Below are positions 27,211 through 37,303 of a stretch of DNA of 64,000 nucleotides, piece by piece (the stretch's first letter is position 1; the number at the start of each line of letters is the position of its first letter). The notes beneath the pieces were generated by a model. It had not been told where the DNA came from and ran no database searches. It saw only the letters and a list, made by a program, of their open reading frames with translations. The stretch lies in assembly GCA_020436025.1 (NCBI GenBank), contig JAGQYP010000014.1, positions 1-64,000 of the forward strand, written 5' to 3'. The stretch is from Crocinitomicaceae bacterium. GTDB lineage: Bacteria > Bacteroidota > Bacteroidia > Flavobacteriales_D > Crocinitomicaceae. The position numbers and the translations under genes were made by a program.

Positions 27211-28470
27211 TTATTTTTGCAGTGATAATACTCCTTTATTGATAAGTCCGATGGCTTTACCTTTAAGTTTTTGCCCCAATAAAGGTGAATTCTGTGATAA
27301 ACTAATATTTGATTCTTTTGTGTATTCCCATTCCAAGTCCGGAACGAAAAAAGTTAGGTTAGCATCCACACCTTCTTTGATTTCTGGTGCATCCATTCCT
27401 AAAACTCTCCTAGGATTTTTCGTAAAGGCATCGATGATTTTGTCCAACTGATCTACTCCAAACACATCTAAAACAGAAGAAAAGAATGTCTGAATCCCTA
27501 TGATTCCAAATTCTGCCAAATCAAATTCCAAATCTTTCGATTCTTTATCCTGAGGATTGTGATCCGAGCAAATACAATCAATAGAACCATCTAAAACACC
27601 TTTTTTAAGGGCATCCTGATCTTTTTTTCCTCTAAGTGGAGGAAATATTTTCAGATTGGAATCAAATCCTTCAACATCCGTATCAGTGAACTGTAAATGA
27701 TGAATACTTGTATCTGAAGTCAAATTGGTTTTTCCTTTCTTGTAATCCTTGATCTCCTGAACCGAATCAGCACAAGAAATTGAAGTTAAGTGCAATTGAC
27801 CATCTGTATATTTCAACAAATCAATGTCTCTTTTTACTCGAATAATCTCCGAAATATCCGGAATTCCTTTCAGTCCGGTAAGTACACTTGACTTCCCTTC
27901 ATTAATCTGTCCTTTTCCAGCCAAAGAAGAATCACTAGCTAAATCAAAAATGACAGAATCGAAGTTATTGGCATACAAAAGGGCTCTGTACAATATACCT
28001 GAATTCAGAGGTTTATCATCACAAAATGCTCGAGCACCTGCTTGCGACATGTCATACATCTCTGCCAATTGCTCTCCACCAGCATTATCAGTTACCGATC
28101 CAATTGGAACGAGTTCAACAGGTGATAAATTCGACTTGCCAATCAAATACTCTACTTGTCCCTTTGAAGAAATCGGTGGATGGGTGTTTGAAACAACTCC
28201 CACTCCAGTAAATCCCCCAAATTCGGCTGCAGACAAACCAGAATCGATGGTTTCTTTATGTTCCAGCCCAGGATCACAAAAACGAGCTCTCAAATCAAAC
28301 CAACCGATGGAAACATGCAAGTTTGGGTGTTCAACTACCTCATCTGCATCTTCGGAAATTTTATCTTGAATAGAAATGATTTTTCCATTTTCTATAAGAA
28401 TATCTTTTACCTGACCTTTGTATTCAGATTCGTTATCGACAACTTTGGCTTGTCTAACTAAAATTCTCAT
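27211..28470 (-). CDS. dihydroorotase-like protein lacking the HxH metal site
   Basis: A 419-residue amidohydrolase-fold protein of the PyrC type. The segment that should carry HxH reads GWFDLRARFCDPG, with Asp and Arg in place of the two metal-binding His. The second half keeps CSDHNPQDKESK, which matches the conserved Asp/His region. Active dihydroorotases also use a carboxylated Lys and two more His; I do not see a full set. In several bacteria such homologues are non-catalytic partners of aspartate carbamoyltransferase (the Pseudomonas pDHO case). The ATG overlaps the BatA-like gene's stop by 4 bp. Its function in pyrimidine synthesis is likely but could be structural. Confidence 0.85.
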   Translation of the reverse strand: MRILVRQAKVVDNESEYKGQVKDILIENGKIISIQDKISEDADEVVEHPNLHVSIGWFDLRARFCDPGLEHKETIDSGLSAAEFGGFTGVGVVSNTHPPISSKGQVEYLIGKSNLSPVELVPIGSVTDNAGGEQLAEMYDMSQAGARAFCDDKPLNSGILYRALLYANNFDSVIFDLASDSSLAGKGQINEGKSSVLTGLKGIPDISEIIRVKRDIDLLKYTDGQLHLTSISCADSVQEIKDYKKGKTNLTSDTSIHHLQFTDTDVEGFDSNLKIFPPLRGKKDQDALKKGVLDGSIDCICSDHNPQDKESKDLEFDLAEFGIIGIQTFFSSVLDVFGVDQLDKIIDAFTKNPRRVLGMDAPEIKEGVDANLTFFVPDLEWEYTKESNISLSQNSPLLGQKLKGKAIGLINKGVLSLQK

Positions 28471-30530
28471 GTACTCGTTTTCAAAAATTTAATCAGAAGG
28501 ATCTCAATAAGGATAAAGATCAATCCCAAAATTAACAGAATTCTCCAGTATTCCTTTGATTTATTCAATTCAATTTTGAAATTATCTGCGCTTTCCTTGA
28601 TATCAATAAAATCTCGAATGGAAATATTTTTCTCTTTCAGGGCCTTTTCAATCTCTTCCTTAGAATAAAATTCAAGAACGGATTCCTTTCTATTGAAATT
28701 CAAAGCAATTTTACCGAGGGTTTCTTCTTTCTTGCTTACATTGTAAAATCCTTGAACCAAATCGGATGTAGATTCTCCTTGCCCCAGAAATATTAATTCT
28801 TCATTCCATTTCTTTTGTGCTAAAGGTATAATATCAATCCCTTCTTTCTGATTAACCAGGTGCACGGGTTCTTTATCTCCCGAATTAGTAGGAAATCTAT
28901 ATTGCGATTGACTACCAATAAAGGCCATCAGTGGGTTGTTTCGAACACTCATTTCTCCTATTCTCAAAAATACTCCTATAAAAATGGAATGTTTGGGGAA
29001 ATTTGAAAAAGACTCATCCAAAGGAACAGAGGAAACATAAATTCTCCCTGGCCCAGATAATTTTCTAACAAAAAAGGATTTTCCATTGGCAAAGTCCATC
29101 AATGAAACAAAATCAGATGAGGAAGAAGTATTAAAACTGTAATGTTTCTTCACCTCCGGAAGATTTATATTTCTAGGTATTCTTTTGAAAACACCACTAA
29201 ACAATACATCCTCTGCGTTCAATTTAGAAAGTCTGGAAGAAGAAGAATCCTGATATCCCAAATTAGGCATTTCCAATTGCTGCAACAGTGTATTCAACGA
29301 ATTCAAATCAGGTTTTTTGCCTGGAACAATTGTTATGCTCCCTCCGCTATTGTAAAATTCCTGCAGATTTTTAACCAGTCCAGAAGAGACGTTGTTCACA
29401 TTATTTAGAACAACCAAATCACTTTTAAATATTTCTTCCTGACTCACATTCGAAATGGACTGAGAGCTAACTTTGTAGTATTCATCCAATCCATATAATT
29501 TCTCCAGATATTTTGGAGGGGAATCGTCTCCATTTAAAATCAAAACACCTACATTTTCGAGTACTTCGTAAGTAAAAAAGAGTTCGTCATCGTAAAAAAT
29601 CTGAGAATCTCGAACCTTTACTTTTCCTGTTCGAACTCCTACTCCTTTGGTATCCGTAAATCCGAAAGTTCCGACATAAAAAGAATTTGCAGGAATGTCT
29701 ACATTACTTTCCCTGCTATTGTCTTCTGTTACCAAGCTTACTTCCACTGAACTCAAATCCTCTTCCGAAGAGTTTTGAACTCTGAATTTTAGTTCAAGCT
29801 GCGTTCTTCCTTTACTTAATGGCGTTTCAAACCAAACGGAATCCACAAAAACATTTGCTTTTTTCGTAGCATTTAATTTGAGAATACTAACATTCCCATC
29901 TTCTTTAATTTCATCGAAATCAGAGGAAGTTTTTTGAAAATCAGAAATCCAGTAAAAATGAAGATTTGATTCACCATTTACCTTTTCTTTCTTTAGTGCC
30001 TCATTTTGAAAACTGAAAACGCCTGAAAGGTTTCGATGAACAGGGCTCGTCTGAATTTTATAAATCTCATCAACAGCCTCTTGTTTGGTTAGTATGCGTC
30101 TTTGTTCACCTTCTAAATTATTGGAAATAATCTGAAAGCGATCGTTATTGGTGTAAGAATTGACAATGTTTTCAGCGTACTCTTTTCCCATGTTCAATAA
30201 ATCGCCGCTTTCTCCAGCAGCATTCATCGAAAAGGAATTGTCTATATAAATCGATACTATGTTGGTAAGCTTTATATCTTCTTCAGAATTTTCTGGAAGA
30301 TAAGGTTTAGCAAAGGCCAAAATCAGAAAAGACCAGGCCAATAATCTTGAAATTAAAATAAGCAGATGCTTGAGTTTCGATCTCGATTTGGTTTCCTCTT
30401 TCACCTCCTTGAGAAAGGAAATATTTGAGAAATAAACCGTCTTGAACTTTCTAAAATTGAATAGGTGAATTACGATCGGAATGATCAGAATGAAAAAGGC
30501 CCATAAAAATTCAGGATATGCAAATTTCAT
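28467..30530 (-). CDS. BatA-like membrane protein with a vWA-type domain
   Basis: A 687-residue protein with the aerotolerance-regulator N-terminal BatA domain. This is two membrane segments around a conserved hinge (FLWAFFILIIPIVIHLFNFRK, then a second at ~50-70), ending in AFAKPYLPE. A vWA-like domain starts near SIYIDNSFSMNA, keeping DxSxS. A final membrane segment is at the C terminus (ILLILGLIFILIEILLIKFL). Family members occur in Bacteroidota Bat/MoxR clusters, but no MoxR or other bat gene is here. The gene heads an operon with the dihydroorotase-like and methyltransferase genes (ATGA overlap). Confidence 0.85.
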   Translation of the reverse strand: MKFAYPEFLWAFFILIIPIVIHLFNFRKFKTVYFSNISFLKEVKEETKSRSKLKHLLILISRLLAWSFLILAFAKPYLPENSEEDIKLTNIVSIYIDNSFSMNAAGESGDLLNMGKEYAENIVNSYTNNDRFQIISNNLEGEQRRILTKQEAVDEIYKIQTSPVHRNLSGVFSFQNEALKKEKVNGESNLHFYWISDFQKTSSDFDEIKEDGNVSILKLNATKKANVFVDSVWFETPLSKGRTQLELKFRVQNSSEEDLSSVEVSLVTEDNSRESNVDIPANSFYVGTFGFTDTKGVGVRTGKVKVRDSQIFYDDELFFTYEVLENVGVLILNGDDSPPKYLEKLYGLDEYYKVSSQSISNVSQEEIFKSDLVVLNNVNNVSSGLVKNLQEFYNSGGSITIVPGKKPDLNSLNTLLQQLEMPNLGYQDSSSSRLSKLNAEDVLFSGVFKRIPRNINLPEVKKHYSFNTSSSSDFVSLMDFANGKSFFVRKLSGPGRIYVSSVPLDESFSNFPKHSIFIGVFLRIGEMSVRNNPLMAFIGSQSQYRFPTNSGDKEPVHLVNQKEGIDIIPLAQKKWNEELIFLGQGESTSDLVQGFYNVSKKEETLGKIALNFNRKESVLEFYSKEEIEKALKEKNISIRDFIDIKESADNFKIELNKSKEYWRILLILGLIFILIEILLIKFLKTST

Positions 30531-30647
30531 TGATGAATGCTACAGTTTTCGGTTTACCGTTCGAATATAAAACTTTTTATTAGTTGATAGAACTAATAAT
30601 TGTTAAAGGCTAAAAAGAAAACGTAAAAATTAGAAAACTGGTATTCG

Positions 30648-31523
30648 CTACTTGATCGGATATTTTTTGATCACTTCGCCATTGTCGTAATGCTCAATAA
30701 CAATACCATCAAACTCCGGCGTTACGGATTGCCCCATTAGGTTATAACGTCCTATCAATTTAGGCAAACCTGCAGACTTATTATGAATGGAAATCACATC
30801 GGAATATTCCTCTACTCCATCAAAATCAACCGATTTTAAACGGTAATAATTGATAGTGTTTGGCTCAAATTCAAAATCTTCTACCTGGTAATCAAGTTGG
30901 AAGGAAGAATTACCAGCCCCATTTACCACAGCCACTACAACATAATCAAACCCATTGGTAGTTCTTTCCAAAAGAAAATAGTCATTATTAATTTCTGTTT
31001 CCGTTGACCAGTAAAGAATGTTTTTGTCATCTACGTTTTCACCCGTAAAAGACTTAAGTCGAATACTTAATGAGGTTACAGTGGGAGGCATCGTACCGAT
31101 TAAAGTTCCCGGTCCTTGATCCCCATCACCTGCTGACCATTCTGTGCTTCCACAAATAGTAATATTATTTGCATTTCCATTGCTTCCATTAGCCGTTAGA
31201 TTTCCAGTAGAAGTCATAATCACTCCTGAACCACAAGGCAATCTAAGTTTTGGACCATTAGTTGGAAAAGACAAAGTTCCATGAACAACAATATAAATGG
31301 GATTTGAACACCCTGATAGATCAATTTGACCAGTAATTTCAATAAGATCACCCTGACTTATTACGATAGTGTCATCACAACCAGGAACAGCAGCTGGATT
31401 CCATGAAGAACCACTACTCCAATCTCCCCCACCTGTACCATTTGAATAAACGATACCAGCATTCAATTTACTCCCAATGCCAAGGAAAAAAGTTAATAGT
31501 AATAGTTGTAATAAGTTCTTCAT
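30648..31523 (-). CDS. secreted protein with a Bacteroidota C-terminal module
   Basis: About 291 residues from ATG 31523, chosen for a clear signal peptide ending near SKLNAG. The first half is Gly/Ser-rich with DxDD-like loops and looks like a beta-rich surface domain. The last ~110 residues (YWSTETEINNDYFLLER ... NYYRLKSVDFDGVEEY) are the module found also at the end of the 31809-33182 gene, closing with RYNLMGQ and a short Lys-rich tail. Such ends often serve T9SS sorting in this group. No catalytic domain is recognised. It stands alone between intergenic regions. Confidence 0.7.
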   Translation of the reverse strand: MKNLLQLLLLTFFLGIGSKLNAGIVYSNGTGGGDWSSGSSWNPAAVPGCDDTIVISQGDLIEITGQIDLSGCSNPIYIVVHGTLSFPTNGPKLRLPCGSGVIMTSTGNLTANGSNGNANNITICGSTEWSAGDGDQGPGTLIGTMPPTVTSLSIRLKSFTGENVDDKNILYWSTETEINNDYFLLERTTNGFDYVVVAVVNGAGNSSFQLDYQVEDFEFEPNTINYYRLKSVDFDGVEEYSDVISIHNKSAGLPKLIGRYNLMGQSVTPEFDGIVIEHYDNGEVIKKYPIK

Positions 31524-31808
31524 CTCTGAAATACAAACGAAAACCACTTAAATAAGGTTGCTGTTTATCATAATTTATTTGATTAAAGATAAGTTAAATA
31601 ACTCAGAATTTAACCTATATCCTAACTTAATAACTTATAATGTTTTAGGTTTAAAATCAAATTTAGCAACTAATAACTTGTGGAAATAAGTGAAAAACAC
31701 CATTTACTATTTTGACATATAAGCTTGAATATCAAGAGATAATATGCAAGACCATCTCATATTCTTAAGAGTATGAATAGAACAAAAGTTTTAAACTTGG
31801 ATAACCTT

Positions 31809-33182
31809 TTACTGAAATCTTTTTGTTGTGGATCCATCAGATTTGTAGTCAATGACAATGCCTTTATAGTTAACATCTACTGGCTGACCTAACAAATTGA
31901 TTGTTTTCAATACTCGAACTTCTTCTTCTGTATTATCAACTGAAATAATGTCGAAATATTCAAAAACACCATCAAAATCTACTTGTTTTAGTCGATAATA
32001 ATTGATCAATCCAGTTAAATAATTCTGATCTTTGTAAGTATAAGTATGTTGCAAGGTTGAATTCCCCATTCCCGATAAAATAGCAATGCGTTCAAAAGCC
32101 ATTCCATCCGTACTTCTCTCCAATTCAAAATGTGAGTTATTAATCTCAGATTCCGTAACCCAAGTGATTAAATTATACCCTTCGAGATGATCCGCTTTAA
32201 ATACCGTAAGTTCAATCGGAAGCACGGCGCTACAATCCAAAGTAGAAGACCCTCCCCAAGATAGATCAAAAGGGGAAGTTGTTGATGAATAGTTGTCAAT
32301 TAACAATGTATAGGTTTCTCCCACAGTTACACTTAATGAGGCCACCCATTTATTTCCGAAAGCACCTTCAGACACATCGGCAGCACCATTCCCAAGCCCT
32401 GTATCTCCTCCTCCTGCAGCATAGGAACATCTAATTGGGGAACTCAATGGTGGACAAACAGAAGAAGGTCCCCATAAAGCAAAATCATAATCATCAGTTC
32501 CATTTTGAGGAGAAATAGTTATGTCCAAAGTCCCACTTGTTAAAACAGTAAAAGTATACCAAGAAGATTGGTGCTCTCCATTCAAACACCCATCATTAGA
32601 GGAGTTTAATTCAGCAACAGCCCCTGAACCACTTGAATTTCCAGAAAAGGAAGTGTTACCACATACCGCGGTTGAGGCAAAACAATCTTGATTAGAAGTA
32701 CTTGCTGGAGTAGTATTATCCACACAATGTTGAAAATCCCCTTCAGCATTCCCAGGAGCAGAAATAGTATAGTAATAAGTATTCCCTATTACCAGTCCCG
32801 TGTAACTTCCAGTAACTGGAGAACCTCCACAAAAAGAGGCTAGAACACCAAAAGGTCCTGAACATGGCTGCGTTGTTGGTTGAACTAAAATGATTTCCAA
32901 ATTAGCTCCAACTGAAATATCCGTTACCGTAATATCAAACTGCTGATCTGTTGCAACAAATGAATACCATACGTCTTTATGTCTATTGGCACCACCCGCC
33001 GTAGCACAACCAACTTCTCCCGACCAATCATCATTTGCATTGGTAGTTGTTCCATTCTGACAAGTGCCATCAGGAGTAATCGAAGTTGCCCCTGAACAGT
33101 TGTCATTTGCTGGTTGCGACCACCCTATGAACCCCATGAATAAAGAAAAGATAAGGGTATTAAATTTGATAAATCTCACCAT
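31809..33182 (-). CDS. secreted multidomain protein with the same C-terminal module
   Basis: A 457-residue protein with a signal peptide (about residues 1-22, ending GWSQ). Two PPC-like beta domains follow (one near residues 23-155, another near 170-320), each with Gly/Asp/Asn-rich loops. The C terminus (WVTESEINNSHFELERS ... NYYRLKQVDFDGVFEYFD) repeats the ~110-residue module of the neighbouring gene and ends with NLLGQPVDVNYKGIVI and a KRF tail. It is likely exported by the T9SS to the surface. It starts two bases after a small secreted protein, so they form a pair. The function is unknown. Confidence 0.75.
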   Translation of the reverse strand: MVRFIKFNTLIFSLFMGFIGWSQPANDNCSGATSITPDGTCQNGTTTNANDDWSGEVGCATAGGANRHKDVWYSFVATDQQFDITVTDISVGANLEIILVQPTTQPCSGPFGVLASFCGGSPVTGSYTGLVIGNTYYYTISAPGNAEGDFQHCVDNTTPASTSNQDCFASTAVCGNTSFSGNSSGSGAVAELNSSNDGCLNGEHQSSWYTFTVLTSGTLDITISPQNGTDDYDFALWGPSSVCPPLSSPIRCSYAAGGGDTGLGNGAADVSEGAFGNKWVASLSVTVGETYTLLIDNYSSTTSPFDLSWGGSSTLDCSAVLPIELTVFKADHLEGYNLITWVTESEINNSHFELERSTDGMAFERIAILSGMGNSTLQHTYTYKDQNYLTGLINYYRLKQVDFDGVFEYFDIISVDNTEEEVRVLKTINLLGQPVDVNYKGIVIDYKSDGSTTKRFQ

Positions 33183-33184
33183 CC

Positions 33185-33430
33185 TTATTCCTCCTCTTTA
33201 GTTCCTACTAAGCCCTTGGGGTAAATTTTAAACATGGTGTAAGGCGATATCTGAAAATACACTGTATCCAAATCTTTTTGCATCGATTGAAAAACAACGT
33301 GTAAACTATCCATGTTCTGAACGGTAAAAGCCTCTTCCACCTTGGGATGTTTGATGACTTCATATTCCACATTTTGCGCAGAAACCGACAATACCGTCAT
33401 CACAAATACGGTTGACAATAAATACTTCAT
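33185..33430 (-). CDS. small secreted protein
   Basis: An 81-residue protein with a signal peptide cleaved near SVSAQ (residue 19). About 60 residues follow, containing no cysteine and no recognised family. It ends two bases before the larger secreted protein begins on the same strand, so both are likely on one transcript. I can say little more than that it is probably periplasmic. Confidence 0.6.
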   Translation of the reverse strand: MKYLLSTVFVMTVLSVSAQNVEYEVIKHPKVEEAFTVQNMDSLHVVFQSMQKDLDTVYFQISPYTMFKIYPKGLVGTKEEE

Positions 33431-33631
33431 AGCAATGATTTAAAATCAGCTTGTACTAATTTACGGATTTAATGGTAAAATCACAAAAACATCCGAAAGT
33501 AATACACTGACTTTCACTACTGTTGAAACGCAAATTCCTCTAAAAAAGTTGCAAAATTTTACAATTCAAAAATCCGAGAGGAATTGTTAACAAAATATTA
33601 GATACTTGGTTTTTTGCTTTAATCAAGACCT

Positions 33632-33639
33632 TATTTTTG
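33632..33639 (+). promoter_or_regulatory. candidate -7 element of the symporter gene
   Basis: TATTTTTG matches TAnnTTTG exactly and lies 17 bases before ATG 33657. The nearest TTG/TTTG boxes upstream have spacing of 15 or 23 bases, so the -33 box is uncertain. It supports 33657 as start over an ATG-like codon further upstream. Confidence 0.4.
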
Positions 33640-33656
33640 AAAAAAGCATTAAAAAA

Positions 33657-35141
33657 ATGAGTCCAGCATTCATCTTGTCCGTATTTCTGGGTTATTTCCT
33701 AGTACTAATTGGCATTAGTTATTTCACGTCCAGAGGAGCCAATAACGAAACCTTTTTTGTTGGTAACCGAGATTCAAAATGGTATTTGGTTGCCTTTGGA
33801 ATGATAGGGGCTTCCTTGTCTGGCGTGACCTTCATTTCTATTCCGGGAACCATTCTCAGCTCCAAATTCACCTACATGCAAATGGCCATTGGATATGTGA
33901 TTGGATATGCCATCATTGCTTTTGTACTCCTCCCCCTCTATTATCGAATGAATTTAACCTCCATCTACACCTATTTGAAAGGTCGTTTTGGGGTCTATAC
34001 CTATAAAACAGGAGCGACATTTTTCTTAGTCAGTAGAATTATCGGGGCAAGTTTGCGATTGTTTTTGGTGGCAGATATTTTGCAAGTCTTTGTTTTTAAT
34101 GAATGGGGAGTTCCTTTTTGGGTTACGGTAAGCTTTTCCATTTTGATGATTTGGCTCTACACTTTCAGAGGCGGGATCAAAACCATTATATGGACGGATT
34201 CCCTACAAACACTGTTTATGCTTGCTTCCATGATGTTTACAATCTACCTCATCTGTAGCAATTTAAATATCAGCATTGGATCTATTTTTAGTGAAATTGA
34301 AAATGCCAATCTGGGTTCCTGGTTTCAGACCGACAACCCGGATGCGGGCAATTATTGGTGGAAAGGGATTTTAGGCGGAATGTTTATTACCATTGGGATG
34401 ACCGGTTTAGACCAAGACATGATGCAAAAGAATTTATCCTGCAAGAATATTGGGGAAGCCAAGAAAAACATGATGACTTTCAGCTTTGTATTGTTCTTCG
34501 TGAATTTGGCTTTCCTGATCATGGGTGCTTTGCTCTATTTGTACTTCTTTGAACATCCAGATTCGGTATGGAGTTGGGCTCAAAATGGCGCTAAAACAGA
34601 TCGCTTGTTCGCTACTTTTGCTTTAGATGAAGGATTGGGAATGGGGATTGGAATCATCTTTCTTTTAGGTTTGACAGCCGCAGCCTATTCCAGTGCAGAT
34701 TCAGCTTTGACTTCACTCACCACCTCATTTTGCATTGACATTTTGGATATTGAAAAGAAAAATGAAGAAGAGCAAAAGAAAACCAGATTACGTGTCCATG
34801 TTTTGATGAGTTTGATTCTTTTGGTCACCATCATGATCTTTTCAGCCACTGCCGATCAAAGCATCATATGGAAATTGTTTGGATGGGCGAATTTGACCTA
34901 TGGGCCTCTACTCGGATTGTTTTTCTTCGGAATCTTAACCAAAAGAAGAGTCTACGATCAAGCTGTGCCCTTTTTATGTATTCTTTCTCCGGTAATTATC
35001 TATTTCTTGAATGAAAATTCAAAAGAGTGGTTTGATGGGTATCAGTTTGGGTTTGAATTACTCGGAATCAATGGTTTGTTGACATTCATTTTCTTGTGGG
35101 TATTATCCTTTTTTAAGACAGAAAAAGCACTTAATTCTTAA
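33657..35141 (+). CDS. sodium:solute symporter (SSS family)
   Basis: About 494 residues with roughly 13 membrane segments. The start (MSPAFILSVFLGYFLVLIG) and the FFVGNRDSKWYLVAFGMIGASLSGVTF region match the family; a helix-8-like AAAYSSADSALTSLTTSF follows later. It would import a sugar, amino acid or organic acid with Na+; the substrate is not readable. The last 11 bp overlap the convergent T9SS gene (35131-37194). A -7 element just upstream supports this start; an in-frame start at 33606 precedes that element and is unlikely. Confidence 0.9.
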   Translation: MSPAFILSVFLGYFLVLIGISYFTSRGANNETFFVGNRDSKWYLVAFGMIGASLSGVTFISIPGTILSSKFTYMQMAIGYVIGYAIIAFVLLPLYYRMNLTSIYTYLKGRFGVYTYKTGATFFLVSRIIGASLRLFLVADILQVFVFNEWGVPFWVTVSFSILMIWLYTFRGGIKTIIWTDSLQTLFMLASMMFTIYLICSNLNISIGSIFSEIENANLGSWFQTDNPDAGNYWWKGILGGMFITIGMTGLDQDMMQKNLSCKNIGEAKKNMMTFSFVLFFVNLAFLIMGALLYLYFFEHPDSVWSWAQNGAKTDRLFATFALDEGLGMGIGIIFLLGLTAAAYSSADSALTSLTTSFCIDILDIEKKNEEEQKKTRLRVHVLMSLILLVTIMIFSATADQSIIWKLFGWANLTYGPLLGLFFFGILTKRRVYDQAVPFLCILSPVIIYFLNENSKEWFDGYQFGFELLGINGLLTFIFLWVLSFFKTEKALNS

Positions 35142-37194
35142 TTAGTTTATAAGTGAATATTCCTTTATTAGTCTCAAATCGTATGAAATAGATTCCTTCA
35201 CTAAACCTAGATATATCTAAACGGTTATTTGGATTAAATTCCCACCTTGAAACTATTTGTCCCATTGCATCAAAAAGAATAATTTTCTCAATTTTGAATA
35301 AATTTGAATATTGTATGAAAACCTCATCTTGGGCAGGATTTGGATAAATACTGAATTCATGAATTACCTTTATGTCCTCAATTGATACATACTGAAAATC
35401 TACACATGCTGATGTATCTGTGCATCCCTGTTCTGTAATCTCTAGTGCGTAACTACCATTTGAGGGCGGCGATATAAAATTATTAGTTTCTCCTTGAATT
35501 GGATCCATTCCTGAATCGCAATTAAGCCATTGAAAAACACCTGAAATATTTCCAGTATAAAGTGAAGAATCGGTAGAAAAAACCCCAATATTTATAAAAA
35601 TCCTTGTCGGTTCAAAAGCAACAATTGAATCACAACCCGAGAAAGTTTGATAAACTACTGATGCTGTATCATACGTTGAATTATAAATATTGCCATCTAC
35701 CCATTCATAGTCTCCACATATAATTACACTATCTGGATATATTACTGGTAAGCAATGTGTATATTTTGCTAAATAAATATCTTGAGCTCCATTAGAAACC
35801 CATACATTCTGTCCTCCTGAAATATCAAAATTAGTTGTGTCTTCAAATCTCCCTTGAACATATATAACATCTGGTCTCTCAATAACTGTTGAAGTCATAG
35901 ATTCATATCCCGTGCCATATGAAAAAACCCAATGTTGATTTCCATTCGTGTCAAGTTTCATTATAAATGGATCTGATCCAGTAGTAGAAAAGTTATTAAC
36001 CCCAATATCAGGATCCATATCAACAATACCATCAAAACTACCTGACAAATAAATATCGTCCAATGAATCTTTATTCATCTCATAAATCTGAGCTTGTCCA
36101 TCTCCTTCAAGTACCATAGACCATACTGAATTAGCGTTTTGATCTAGAGAAAGTACAAAACAATCAGGTCCATTTATTGAAGAAAATAGATTTGTATTGG
36201 GACCAGGATCCAAATCTACTGTCCCATCGTATGTGCCTGCAACAATAATACGTCCATAAGCAGTAATTTCTATTTCACTGCAATATTCACTCCCTGAACC
36301 ACCAAAAGAAATTACATTTTCATAGTTCCCATTTTCATCAATCTTCAAGGCATATGCATCTGTACTTCCATCAGTTATCCTATTTGCTACTCCCAAACCT
36401 GGATCGAAATCTACAGTATCACTAAACCCTCCACATAAATAAATATGATCATCCTCATCAACCGACATATCTTCGATTGTCGCATAATTTCCTCCAAAAT
36501 GTCGACACCACATCAAATCTCCAGTACTTTGTAGCTTTACAATATATATATCACTTACCCCTGTAGCTGTCATCATTGTAGTGCTTAAACCTGGATCAAA
36601 ATCACCCGTTCCTTTGAATCTTCCGGTGGCAACTATGTTTCCTTGAGAGTCTATTTTTAAATCAACCATATTGTTAAATGAGTCCCCTCCAAAATCGTGA
36701 ACCCAAATTAAATTTCCATTAGAATCAAATTTTGCGATAAACAAACTATTTGCCCCAAATGGAGGGGCAGAATTTGCAGAAACAGTAGAACCTGTTCCAC
36801 TTGGATCAAAATTAACTGTCCCATAAAAATATCCACCGACGTAGATGTTATTGCTAAAATCAACTACTATGCATTGTGCAATTGAACCCGAACCTGTAGG
36901 AGTTGCCGGGTTGAACACTTTTGTCCAAATTTGATCTCCATATGGGCTAACCTTTTGCACAAACCCAATTTGAAACCCATTTAAACCAAGAAAAAGAGAA
37001 TCATCACTAAAATCATAATCTATCCTCCCATTTATCATCCCTGTATGAATAATGTTTCTTTTCGAATCTTGAACAATATTCCCAGGGCCATCCGTATTTG
37101 GAGAACCTATAGATCCTGCCCATTCATTTATCAATTGTGTATTGGATATGATAGGTAAATTAATTAAAAGAAAAAATAAGGTTAGCTTTTTCAT
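35131..37194 (-). CDS. T9SS-exported beta-propeller repeat protein
   Basis: A 687-residue secreted protein with a signal peptide (ending near SNTQ). A run of about nine beta-propeller-like repeats follows, each with a DSxGNxxxTGxF-type core and D-P-G/D-S-G loops (SBBP-like). The last ~85 residues form the classical T9SS type A domain, with FSIYPNPAQDEVFI, a central LFDAMGQIVS and terminal FEGIYFIRF-type strands. It is likely anchored at or released from the surface. It overlaps the convergent sodium symporter by 11 bp. The binding target is unknown. Confidence 0.85.
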   Translation of the reverse strand: MKKLTLFFLLINLPIISNTQLINEWAGSIGSPNTDGPGNIVQDSKRNIIHTGMINGRIDYDFSDDSLFLGLNGFQIGFVQKVSPYGDQIWTKVFNPATPTGSGSIAQCIVVDFSNNIYVGGYFYGTVNFDPSGTGSTVSANSAPPFGANSLFIAKFDSNGNLIWVHDFGGDSFNNMVDLKIDSQGNIVATGRFKGTGDFDPGLSTTMMTATGVSDIYIVKLQSTGDLMWCRHFGGNYATIEDMSVDEDDHIYLCGGFSDTVDFDPGLGVANRITDGSTDAYALKIDENGNYENVISFGGSGSEYCSEIEITAYGRIIVAGTYDGTVDLDPGPNTNLFSSINGPDCFVLSLDQNANSVWSMVLEGDGQAQIYEMNKDSLDDIYLSGSFDGIVDMDPDIGVNNFSTTGSDPFIMKLDTNGNQHWVFSYGTGYESMTSTVIERPDVIYVQGRFEDTTNFDISGGQNVWVSNGAQDIYLAKYTHCLPVIYPDSVIICGDYEWVDGNIYNSTYDTASVVYQTFSGCDSIVAFEPTRIFINIGVFSTDSSLYTGNISGVFQWLNCDSGMDPIQGETNNFISPPSNGSYALEITEQGCTDTSACVDFQYVSIEDIKVIHEFSIYPNPAQDEVFIQYSNLFKIEKIILFDAMGQIVSRWEFNPNNRLDISRFSEGIYFIRFETNKGIFTYKLIKN

Positions 37195-37250
37195 TTGTGA
37201 GTCTTTTAGATTGAGTATTATAAAAAATTAAAATTAAGAAACTTTATATA

Positions 37251-37281
37251 AAAAAAAACCCTGACCAAAATGATCAGGGTT
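37251..37281 (-). terminator. rho-independent terminator of rpmE
   Basis: An 8-bp stem AACCCTGA/TCAGGGTT with a 9-base loop; the minus-strand RNA then runs into T's. It lies 23 bp after the rpmE stop. Confidence 0.9.
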
Positions 37282-37303
37282 CCAATGTCTTTTCAAAGCC
37301 TTC

